In this document: in pieces, positions 1 to 5,824 of the stretch | How positions within the stretch are numbered: position 1 is the stretch's first letter | Layout: every line of letters begins with the position of its first letter | Source: an uncultured Gemmiger sp. | GTDB taxonomy: Bacteria; Bacillota; Clostridia; Oscillospirales; Ruminococcaceae | DNA length: 22,186 nt | NCBI RefSeq assembly: GCF_934561205.1 | Contig: NZ_CAKTFU010000022.1 | Coordinates: 1-22,186, forward strand | Direction: 5' to 3' | Notes under the pieces: generated by a model | The model's input: the letters and a program-made list of their open reading frames with translations, nothing else | Told to the model about the DNA's origin: nothing | Databases searched by the model: none | Translations under genes and position numbers: made by a program

Positions 1-2360
1 AAACCATTGACAAGATCGCCGCTACCTTTGAGTATTACTGGAATGACCGCGAATTTGAATACTACGCGGAGGATCAGAAGGAGCGCTTGGCGCGGGCGCT
101 GAAGGCAGAAAAATATTTCGACACCAACAATGCCGAGATATACACGATGGATATCCAGCCTTACTCCTATCAGCAGGAGATTCTGGACAAGCTGGAGGCA
201 GAGCGCACTGTCCGTGGCTATACGCGCAATCTGGTGGTGGCTGCCACCGGTACCGGCAAGACGGTCATCTCTGCGCTGGATTACAAGCGATTCTGCAAGC
301 AGAATCCGGATAGACCCTGCCGCCTGCTCTTTGTGGCGCACCGGGAGGAAATCCTCAAGCAGAGCTTATACACCTTCCGCGCCGTGCTCAAGGACGCAAA
401 CTTTGGTGAGCTATTTGTGGGTAACTATAAGCCGGAGAGCATCGACAATCTGTTCCTGTCCATCCAGACTTTCAACTCACAGAGCTTTACGGAAAAGACG
501 AGTCCTGATTTTTACGACTACATCATCGTGGACGAATTCCACCATGCCGCCGCACCGACCTACCAGAAGCTCTTGTCCTACTACCAACCGCGCATTCTGC
601 TGGGCTTGACCGCTACTCCGGAGCGTATGGACGGTAAGAACATCCTTCCATACTTCAACAACCGCATTGCAGCGGAGATCCGTCTGCCGGAAGCCATTGA
701 CCGAAAGCTCCTGTGCCCATTTCAGTATTTTGGCGTTACCGATACGGTGAATCTGGATGCGCTCAAATGGTCTGCCGGTGGCTACCAAAAGAGCGAGCTG
801 GAGCACATCTACACGTTCAGCGGGGCGGTTGCCGACCGCCGTGCCGACCATGTGGTGACGGCACTGCTGAAATATGTGACGGACATTGACGAGGTGAAGG
901 GCCTCGGCTTCTGTGTTACGGTAGATCACGCAGAGTTCATGTGCCGCTACTTCAATGAGCACAATATCCCATCCATGTTCCTGACGGGGCAATCTTCGGA
1001 CGAGGAAAGAGCGGCGGCCAAGCGGCGCTTGGTGTCCGGCGAGGTGCGGTTTATCTTCGTCGTGGACATTTACAACGAGGGCGTGGATATTCCGGAAGTC
1101 AATACGGTTCTGTTTCTGCGCCCCACAGAGTCGTTGACGATTTTCTTGCAGCAGCTGGGACGCGGCCTGCGTCTGGCTGAGGACAAAGAATGCCTGACCG
1201 TGCTGGACTTCATCGGTCAGGCAAATCGAAAATACAATTTTGAGGATAAGTTTGCGGCACTGCTGTCGAATACCACCCGCAGCGTGAGTCGTGAAATCAA
1301 GGATGGTTTTGTGTCCGTCCCCAAGGGCTGCTATATCCAGCTGGAGAAGAAGGCGGCCAAGTACATTTTGGAGAACATCCGCGCGTCCTATGGCAATACG
1401 GCTGGGCTGGTGGCTCGCGCGGCATCCTTTGCGGAGGACAGTGGGCTGGAGCTGACGCTCAAAAATTTTTTGGATTACTACCATCTCAATCCGCGGGCAA
1501 TCTACAGGTTTTCCTCTTTTTCTCGCATTTGCGCCAGAGCGGATGCCATCGAGGACTTTTCAGAACCGTTGGAGGACATCCTGACCAAAGCGTTTGCAAA
1601 GCTCGCCGTGGTTGATTCTCGCCGCTGGATTTCGTTCCTGTTGGACGTCCTTCCGCGTTTGGACAACCTTGATTTTGCAGCGCTTTCGGATGCGGAAAAG
1701 CGGATGATGCAAATGTTTTACATCACCGTTTGGGGCAAGGTGGTGGAGGACTGGGACGACGAAGAAGTGCTTAGTAACCTCTATGCCCTGTCTGGCAGCA
1801 CGGTTCTGCTCGGCGAAATCTTGGAGCTGCTGCGCTACCGTTTTGAGCAGATCGACTTTGTCGACGAGCCGGTGGAGCTGGGCTTTGACTGCCCGCTGGA
1901 TCTGCACTGCACCTATACCCGCGACCAGCTCTTGGTGGCGCTGGACTTTATGAAGCCGTCCACCGTTCGTGAGGGTGTGAAGTGGCTGCCGGAGAAAAGC
2001 ATCGACGTGTTCTTTGTGACGCTGAACAAGGCGGACAAGGACTATTCGCCCACCACCATGTACAATGATTATTCCATCAATGAGAGCTTATTTCATTGGC
2101 AGAGCCAGAGTACCACGGCGGAGAATTCACCCACCGGCCAGCGCTATATCCACCACAAGGAACGCGGCAGTAAGGCACTGCTGTTTGTCCGTGAGTTTAA
2201 GGCGGACCGTATGACAGGCGGCGCGGAGGCGTACACCTATCTGGGCACGGCGAACTATGTGAAGCACGAGGGCAGCAGGCCGATGAATATCATATGGCGG
2301 CTGAACCGCCCGATCCCGGCGAAGTTTTTGAAGAAGACGAATAAGTTGGTCGTGGGGTAA
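1..2360 (+). CDS. Superfamily 2 DEAD/DEAH-type helicase with DUF3427-like C-terminus (5' end outside window)
   Basis: The reading frame is already open at base 3 and runs to a TAA at 2358-2360, giving 785 visible residues; the true start lies upstream. Helicase motifs are plain, numbered from base 3: Walker A AATGTGKT with its lysine near residue 86, motif II DEFHH at about 177-181, motif III TAT at about 203-205, and motif VI QQLGRGLRL from about 383. This order marks an ATP-dependent DNA/RNA translocase of the type III restriction/UvrB-like group. The roughly 350 residues after the motor resemble the DUF3427 region found behind such helicases. The visible N-terminal stretch (TFEYYWNDREFEYY) resembles the linker that follows a phospholipase-D-like nuclease domain in known members, so such a domain may lie just upstream; that is inference. 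A helix-turn-helix gene follows 10 bases downstream. Its exact role (repair, restriction or defence) is unknown. Confidence 0.85.
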   Translation, partial: TIDKIAATFEYYWNDREFEYYAEDQKERLARALKAEKYFDTNNAEIYTMDIQPYSYQQEILDKLEAERTVRGYTRNLVVAATGTGKTVISALDYKRFCKQNPDRPCRLLFVAHREEILKQSLYTFRAVLKDANFGELFVGNYKPESIDNLFLSIQTFNSQSFTEKTSPDFYDYIIVDEFHHAAAPTYQKLLSYYQPRILLGLTATPERMDGKNILPYFNNRIAAEIRLPEAIDRKLLCPFQYFGVTDTVNLDALKWSAGGYQKSELEHIYTFSGAVADRRADHVVTALLKYVTDIDEVKGLGFCVTVDHAEFMCRYFNEHNIPSMFLTGQSSDEERAAAKRRLVSGEVRFIFVVDIYNEGVDIPEVNTVLFLRPTESLTIFLQQLGRGLRLAEDKECLTVLDFIGQANRKYNFEDKFAALLSNTTRSVSREIKDGFVSVPKGCYIQLEKKAAKYILENIRASYGNTAGLVARAASFAEDSGLELTLKNFLDYYHLNPRAIYRFSSFSRICARADAIEDFSEPLEDILTKAFAKLAVVDSRRWISFLLDVLPRLDNLDFAALSDAEKRMMQMFYITVWGKVVEDWDDEEVLSNLYALSGSTVLLGEILELLRYRFEQIDFVDEPVELGFDCPLDLHCTYTRDQLLVALDFMKPSTVREGVKWLPEKSIDVFFVTLNKADKDYSPTTMYNDYSINESLFHWQSQSTTAENSPTGQRYIHHKERGSKALLFVREFKADRMTGGAEAYTYLGTANYVKHEGSRPMNIIWRLNRPIPAKFLKKTNKLVVG

Positions 2361-2370
2361 GGAGGAGCGT

Positions 2371-3090
2371 ATGACTGAACTTGAAAAAATAGAACGGGCA
2401 AAAATATATATGGACAAACTGGCAAACGGTATCAACCCCATCGATGACACCATGGTTCCGGACGATGATCTTATCAACAATGTCCGGCTATCACGTTGCT
2501 TTTTCTTCGTATCTGACGTGCTGCGGCAGGTAATTGAAAATGGCGGGACAAAGTTAGCTGCGAATAAGAAACCCAAAAAGCTTCCTCTTGAAATCCCCCT
2601 GGAGAAAAGAAGGCAGTTTGCCTATTCTGAGGTACCTATCCCGGCCAGCGAAATCGCCAGGCGGATAAACGCCTTGGCTGATAATGGCGCTATGCAAAAA
2701 CTTACCTATTCGGGAATTCTCACATGGCTCACGGAAATTGGAATGATGGAATGGGCGCTCACACCAGGCGGAAAGCGCACGAAAAGGCCAACGAAAATTG
2801 GCGAAGAATACGGCATTTCCGTGGAAGAACGAACGAGCAGCAACGGACCCTATCAGGTTGTCGTTTACAACAATGTCGCGCAGCATTTTATCATAGACAA
2901 TCTGGATGCAATTCTCACGGCAGAGAATATGCAGACACAGATGCAAGGGGCTCCATGGACGAAAGAACATGATGACTGCCTCGTTGACCTATACAAGAAG
3001 TCCGTACCGGTGAGTGAGATTGCCATTACCCTAAAGCGCAGCACATCGGCAGTACGAGGAAGATTGAAAAGGCTTGGATTTAACGCATAG
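2371..3090 (+). CDS. Hypothetical protein with C-terminal SANT/Myb-like helix-turn-helix
   Basis: This is a 239-residue protein starting at an ATG five bases after a strong GGAGG site (2361-2365). It starts 10 bases after the helicase stop, so the two are very probably co-transcribed. I do not recognise the family. The last 45 residues (WTKEHDDCLVDLY through SAVRGRLKRLGF) have the tryptophan spacing and the S-x-I/V-A-x-x-L-x-R pattern of a small DNA-binding helix-turn-helix that recurs in phage and regulatory proteins. The middle (about residues 75-160) looks like a folded basic domain with a possible winged-helix character. No membrane segment or signal peptide is seen. The gene is more A+T-rich and uses more AAA, ATA and AAT codons than most of the window, which suggests acquisition by transfer together with the helicase. 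A DNA-binding partner of the helicase is an inference. Confidence 0.75.
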   Translation: MTELEKIERAKIYMDKLANGINPIDDTMVPDDDLINNVRLSRCFFFVSDVLRQVIENGGTKLAANKKPKKLPLEIPLEKRRQFAYSEVPIPASEIARRINALADNGAMQKLTYSGILTWLTEIGMMEWALTPGGKRTKRPTKIGEEYGISVEERTSSNGPYQVVVYNNVAQHFIIDNLDAILTAENMQTQMQGAPWTKEHDDCLVDLYKKSVPVSEIAITLKRSTSAVRGRLKRLGFNA

Positions 3091-3098
3091 TTCGCTTT

Positions 3099-3281
3099 AT
3101 GATGCCGCAAGGAGGAAACAGATATATCGCGGCACCTAAAATGAGACCATCCGGATTTCTTGTGGAGCTCATTAAGGATTTCAATATTCCACGGTCTGCC
3201 GCAGAATGTGACATGCAGCGATTGTCTTTGGCGGAACGCATTGCCGCGCTGAACGCGGTGCAAAACGCATTTTTTAAGTGA
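3099..3281 (+). CDS. Small hypothetical ORF (doubtful)
   Basis: This is an ATG-to-TGA frame of 60 codons, 8 bases after the preceding gene. The first two ATGs (3099, 3102) have no Shine-Dalgarno sequence. A good AAGGAGGA lies inside the frame at 3109-3116, but the next in-frame ATG (3141) is 24 bases beyond it, which is too far for a normal start. The C-terminal 45 residues are amphipathic and rich in Ala and Leu (SLAERIAALNAVQNAFF). A transcription terminator follows directly, so the frame sits at the end of the helicase operon. It may be a real small protein with an unusual start, a remnant of a longer gene, or non-coding. Confidence 0.3.
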   Translation: MMPQGGNRYIAAPKMRPSGFLVELIKDFNIPRSAAECDMQRLSLAERIAALNAVQNAFFK

Positions 3282-3286
3282 TTCCA

Positions 3287-3323
3287 AAGCCGAAACGTCC
3301 CACGCGGGCGTTTCGGCTTTTTT
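3287..3323 (+). terminator. Rho-independent terminator ending the helicase operon
   Basis: An 11-bp perfect stem AAGCCGAAACG (3287-3297) pairs with CGTTTCGGCTT (3309-3319), with an 11-base loop and a T run to 3323. It closes the A+T-richer left block of the window and separates it from sigK. Confidence 0.9.
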
Positions 3324-3324
3324 G

Positions 3325-3352
3325 GTATAAGCTGCTGTCCTGCTGCGTATAC
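3325..3352 (+). promoter_or_regulatory. Possible sigma-E-like promoter for sigK
   Basis: GTATAAG (3325-3331) and CGTATACT (3345-3352) are about 13 bases apart and partly resemble the mother-cell sigma-E pattern (ATA-type -35, CATA...T-type -10), which drives sigK in Bacillus. The match is partial, and no consensus housekeeping promoter is seen between the terminator and the start codon. Confidence 0.25.
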
Positions 3353-3372
3353 TGCGGCAGGGGGTGGGGCCG

Positions 3373-4071
3373 ATGTTGGGTGTGTTGGGCGTCTTTTTGC
3401 AAGCGGCGGCAGGGCATATTTTGTATCTGGCGCTGCATCTGGAGGGCGGCAGCTTTCCGCGCCCGCTTTCCCCGCAGCAGGAGGCCGCCGCATTGGCCGA
3501 ACTGCAGCAGGGCGGGGCTGCGCGCGCCCGTGCGCGGGATACGCTGATCCGCCACAACCTGCGGCTGGTGGCACATATCGCTAAAAAATATTTCAGTGCC
3601 GCTGCCTCGCAGGAGGACATGGTGTCCATCGGTACCATCGGGCTGATCAAGGCGGTGGACACCTTTGATGCCCGGCGGGCGGGGAAATTTTCCAGCTACG
3701 CGAGCCGATGTATCGAGAATGAGCTGCGTATGGAATTGCGGCGCCGCCGACGGGAGGGGACATTTGTCTCTCTGCAGGAGCCGCTGGAGGGTGGCGACGG
3801 AGGTGCCCCGCTGACGTTGGCGGACACCCTGCAGGACGACGCCGACATGGTGCGGGACTGCGAAGAACGCAGCGAATGGGCACGGCTGCGCGGGTACCTG
3901 CAAACGCTGCCCGCGCGGGAACAGCGCGTCTTGGAGCTGCGTTACGGCCTTACCGGCGAAGCCCCACTGACCCAGCAGCAGACCGCCCGAAGGCTGGAAA
4001 TTAGCCGCAGCTATGTATCCCGCCTGGAAAAACGCGCGCTGTGCGCGCTGCGGAAATACTACCCCGATTGA
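3373..4071 (+). CDS. sigK: Sporulation sigma factor SigK (pro-sigma-K form)
   Basis: A sigma-70 family factor of 232 residues that would direct RNA polymerase to late mother-cell sporulation genes. I chose ATG 3373, which has AGGGGGTG (3359-3366) six bases upstream; a GTG nine bases earlier is also in frame. The N-terminus is a hydrophobic stretch ending in FPRPLS at residues 28-33, the same spacing I recall for Bacillus subtilis pro-sigma-K, so an inhibitory membrane-associated pro-sequence is likely present. Region 2 is clear (HNLRLVAHIAKKYF, EDMVSIGTIGLIKAVDTF, SYASRCIENELRMELR). Region 4 ends in a helix-turn-helix (QQTARRLEISRSYVSRLEKRAL). The gene is uninterrupted, with no skin-type insertion. 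Related sporulation factors (sigma-E) are alternatives, but the N-terminus favours sigma-K. Confidence 0.88.
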   Translation: MLGVLGVFLQAAAGHILYLALHLEGGSFPRPLSPQQEAAALAELQQGGAARARARDTLIRHNLRLVAHIAKKYFSAAASQEDMVSIGTIGLIKAVDTFDARRAGKFSSYASRCIENELRMELRRRRREGTFVSLQEPLEGGDGGAPLTLADTLQDDADMVRDCEERSEWARLRGYLQTLPAREQRVLELRYGLTGEAPLTQQQTARRLEISRSYVSRLEKRALCALRKYYPD

Positions 4072-4321
4072 CAGTAAGCCGCGGCTTGACACAATAGTCC
4101 ATAAATCGGGGGGGGGTATAGCTGTTATACGGATATACACACATAAAAAATGACGTGTGGCATAGTGTGGCGGAAATTGCCGCACCATGTCAAATAAATA
4201 AAGATTCTAACGATAAAACGCCTGATAAAGTGTGGCTGGTTTTTCTGCGGCAAGGAATTACGACACAAACAAAACATGATTGTAAAAAATCCAAAAACGG
4301 CAAAAATTTCACAAAAATACA
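4072..4321. other. Intergenic region with G9 run and dyads
   Basis: This 250-base stretch has no convincing gene. It holds a 12-bp palindrome AAGCCGCGGCTT (4076-4087) just after sigK without a T run, and a nine-G homopolymer (4108-4116). A hairpin-prone segment at about 4152-4190 has two overlapping GTGTGGC units that could each pair with GCCGCAC. The remainder is A-rich and leads into the blaI-type promoter. Confidence 0.5.
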
Positions 4322-4350
4322 TTGACATTTGTTTCAAAAAGAGATAATAT
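4322..4350 (+). promoter_or_regulatory. Housekeeping promoter of the BlaI-type regulator
   Basis: A consensus -35 TTGACA (4322-4327), a 17-base spacer and TAATAT (4345-4350). A second -10-like TATAAT lies at 4356-4361. The -35 box is flanked by ACAAA (4311-4315) and TTTGT (4328-4332), a short dyad that could be an autoregulatory operator; BlaI/MecI proteins usually bind TACA/TGTA dyads over their own promoters. Confidence 0.75.
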
Positions 4351-4385
4351 CTAAGTATAATCCAACAATAGGGAGATATAGCACC

Positions 4386-4751
4386 ATGCATCTGACCAAA
4401 AGCGAACAACAAATTATGCAAATTTTCTGGCAGGCGGATCATGCCATGGCGCAAACGGAAGTCGTCTCGACCTGCGTGGACCGTAAGTGGAAGGAACGTT
4501 CCATCTTCTCCATGCTGAACAGCCTTATGCAAAAGGGGCTGCTGCGCGAGGTTGGCTTTGTGCGCAGCGGTAAGACATACGCCCGCACCTTTGAGCCTGC
4601 CATGTCCCAGGCAGAGTACTTGGCCAAGGTCATCAGCGAGCGTCTGCCCGCCGATGAACTGCCTGAGCTGCTGGCAAACCTGATGCAGGATTACGAAACC
4701 ACACCGCAGATCCAAAAAGAGATGCGCGCTGCCCTGCGAGAAAATGCATAA
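4386..4751 (+). CDS. BlaI/MecI/CopY-family transcriptional repressor
   Basis: A 121-residue winged-helix repressor. The start ATG 4386 has an AGGGAG site upstream and fits the family N-terminus (LTKSEQQIMQIFW). The recognition region reads ERSIFSMLNSLMQKGLLREVGF, followed by the beta-wing (SGKTYARTFEPAMSQAEY), typical of BlaI-like proteins. The C-terminal 50 residues would form the dimerisation helices. The CopY cysteine motif is missing, so a copper sensor is unlikely. No BlaR1/MecR1 sensor-protease or beta-lactamase gene is adjacent: upstream is sigK, and downstream after a terminator is an unrelated membrane protein. What inactivates the repressor is therefore unknown. It probably controls its own promoter and distant genes. 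Confidence 0.88.
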   Translation: MHLTKSEQQIMQIFWQADHAMAQTEVVSTCVDRKWKERSIFSMLNSLMQKGLLREVGFVRSGKTYARTFEPAMSQAEYLAKVISERLPADELPELLANLMQDYETTPQIQKEMRAALRENA

Positions 4752-4760
4752 GAAATCGCG

Positions 4761-4791
4761 ATGCCTCGGCTGATTCGGCCGGGGCATTTTT
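4761..4791 (+). terminator. Rho-independent terminator after the BlaI-type gene
   Basis: ATGCCTCGGC (4761-4770) pairs with GCCGGGGCAT (4778-4787) through one G-U pair, followed by TTTTT. It lies ten bases after the stop codon. Confidence 0.9.
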
Positions 4792-4805
4792 GCTGCGCCG
4801 CGCGG

Positions 4806-4834
4806 TTGCATTGCGAAGTCGTTCATGCTACAAT
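4806..4834 (+). promoter_or_regulatory. Predicted promoter upstream of the MITE-like element
   Basis: TTGCAT (4806-4811), a 17-base spacer and TACAAT (4829-4834). It faces the membrane-protein gene at 5048 but is separated from it by the palindromic element, so the transcript would carry a leader of about 200 bases. Confidence 0.5.
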
Positions 4835-4848
4835 ACAAGGACAATGCC

Positions 4849-5028
4849 TAAGGCAACACCGCATAATTCCCGCCTGACGGCTTAAGCACCGCTCCGGCGG
4901 CTGCGGCACGGCATCTGCGTTGCCAAAATGCTCGCCAATACACAAAGTATTGCCTGCGCTTTTGGCTTAGCAGCTGCCGCACCTCGCTCGCCGTATCGGC
5001 ACTTAGAATTTATGCGGTATTGCCCTTA
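4849..5028. repeat. MITE-like palindromic element in the leader of the next gene
   Basis: The element has imperfect terminal inverted repeats: GGCAACACCGCATAATTC (4852-4869) faces GAATTTATGCGGTATTGCC (5006-5024), with TAAG (4849-4852) and CTTA (5025-5028) outside. A central hairpin adds GCCAAAA (4922-4928) with TTTTGGC (4960-4966) and CAATAC (4936-4941) with GTATTG (4947-4952) around the loop ACAAA. The intervening parts also pair partly (CGGCTGCGGCA with TGCCGCA). It has no transposase and no convincing protein. The size (about 180 bp) and symmetry fit a non-autonomous mobile element or a structured RNA. It ends about 20 bases before the ATG of the downstream gene, just ahead of its ribosome site. 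Confidence 0.75.
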
Positions 5029-5047
5029 CAGAAACGGAGAAATTCTT

Positions 5048-5539
5048 ATGGATAAACGCAACCGCCCCGCGCTGGCGTATCTTTTGATCGGCGTTATGGC
5101 GGCAGGCCGCGCCCTGCTGTCCGTGCCGGAAGCCGCTGCCATCCAGGAGGTCAGCCTGACCATGCTGGCCGTGGTGGGGTACATTCTGCTGGCGGGCAAG
5201 GCTAAGCTGCCCCTGCTGCTGGGCATAGGGCAGCTGATTGTGGAATTGCTTTTGTGCGGTGCCGGGCAGGGCGGCAGCTGGCTTTGGCTGGAGCCTGCCC
5301 TGCGCGCCGCCGACCTGTGGATGTTCTGGGGCACCGCACTTTTGATGCTGCGCCAAACGGGGCAGAACTACAAGGTCATGCCTGCCATGGCCGCTGTGCC
5401 GCTGGCTGTGTACAGCGTGACCCACTTTATGCCCGCCATGGCCAGCGTGGCAGCGGTCAGCTTTGTGGCGTTCAGCGTGGTCATGCTGTGGTATGCCGCC
5501 ATGATGGTGCGCGCCTACAACACCGCACGGGTCAAATAA
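5048..5539 (+). CDS. Small polytopic membrane protein, function unknown
   Basis: A 163-residue protein starting at ATG 5048 with GGAGA (5036-5040) upstream. The frame stays open further upstream, but that part lies in the palindromic element and lacks a ribosome site. After a short basic start (MDKRNRPALAY) it is almost wholly hydrophobic. I count about five likely membrane spans, roughly residues 9-25, 34-50, 55-70, 83-99 and 108-155 (the last probably two), with few charges between them and a final basic tail. No conserved polar motif, cofactor site or known transporter signature is visible, so I give no function. It is a single-gene unit: a predicted promoter and the MITE-like element lie upstream, and a perfect palindrome lies six bases downstream of the stop. 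Confidence 0.75.
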   Translation: MDKRNRPALAYLLIGVMAAGRALLSVPEAAAIQEVSLTMLAVVGYILLAGKAKLPLLLGIGQLIVELLLCGAGQGGSWLWLEPALRAADLWMFWGTALLMLRQTGQNYKVMPAMAAVPLAVYSVTHFMPAMASVAAVSFVAFSVVMLWYAAMMVRAYNTARVK

Positions 5540-5544
5540 AACAA

Positions 5545-5576
5545 GAGGTCGCACCGCCATATGGCGGTGCGACCTC
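5545..5576. terminator. Perfect 32-bp palindrome downstream of the membrane-protein gene
   Basis: GAGGTCGCACCGCCAT (5545-5560) is followed directly by its exact reverse complement (5561-5576). There is no T run on the plus strand; on the minus strand it is followed by a T-rich stretch. It probably acts as a transcription end or 3' stabilising hairpin. Confidence 0.55.
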
Positions 5577-5623
5577 AAACTGTCAATAAACTGAATGGGT
5601 CGATTGCGAACTTTTCGGTTGGT

Positions 5624-5760
5624 TTGTAGGGAACGGTCTTGACCGTTCCGTGCTGCCTTGCGAAAAGCACGACACGGCGTGAAAATCGCGCGCCATTCGG
5701 CGCGATTTTATGCGCTGCGCGCGGCCAGATGTGCGGATGGGTCGAGACCCATCCCTACAA
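5624..5760. repeat. 137-bp structured interspersed repeat, copy 1
   Basis: It is bounded by a 9-bp terminal inverted repeat, TTGTAGGGA at 5624-5632 and TCCCTACAA at 5752-5760. It contains a hairpin GGAACGGTC-TT-GACCGTTCC near the left end, a GGATGGGTC-GA-GACCCATCC hairpin at the right end and a CGCGC...GCGCG hairpin in the middle. A second copy in the same orientation lies at 16605-16741, has exactly the same length and differs at 7 positions by my count. Weaker similarity continues for about 22 bases on the right and 7 on the left. It encodes no convincing protein. Confidence 0.85.
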
Positions 5761-5793
5761 ATGTCCCGGAAACCGACTTTTTGACAAACTGAA

Positions 5794-5824
5794 CCGTATC
5801 GCAATGCCGCGGTACGGCTTTTTT
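5794..5824 (+). terminator. Stem-loop with T run between convergent genes
   Basis: CCGTATCGC (5794-5802) pairs with GCGGTACGG (5809-5817) through one G-U pair, then CTTTTTT. It would terminate plus-strand transcription coming through repeat copy 1 and lies directly against the 3' end of the cardiolipin synthase gene. Confidence 0.75.

Noticed and set aside
3080..4188. Minus-strand frames over sigK and the downstream intergenic region
   Set aside because: They are antisense to a clear sigma factor, Pro/Arg/Ala-rich, with no start signal.
4928..5047. Forty-codon N-terminal extension of the small membrane protein
   Set aside because: It runs through the palindromic element and has no ribosome site; GGAGA before ATG 5048 decides the start.
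5617..5783. Possible CRISPR or tandem repeat
   Set aside because: The unit occurs once here and once 11 kb away, with no regular spacer array and no cas genes.
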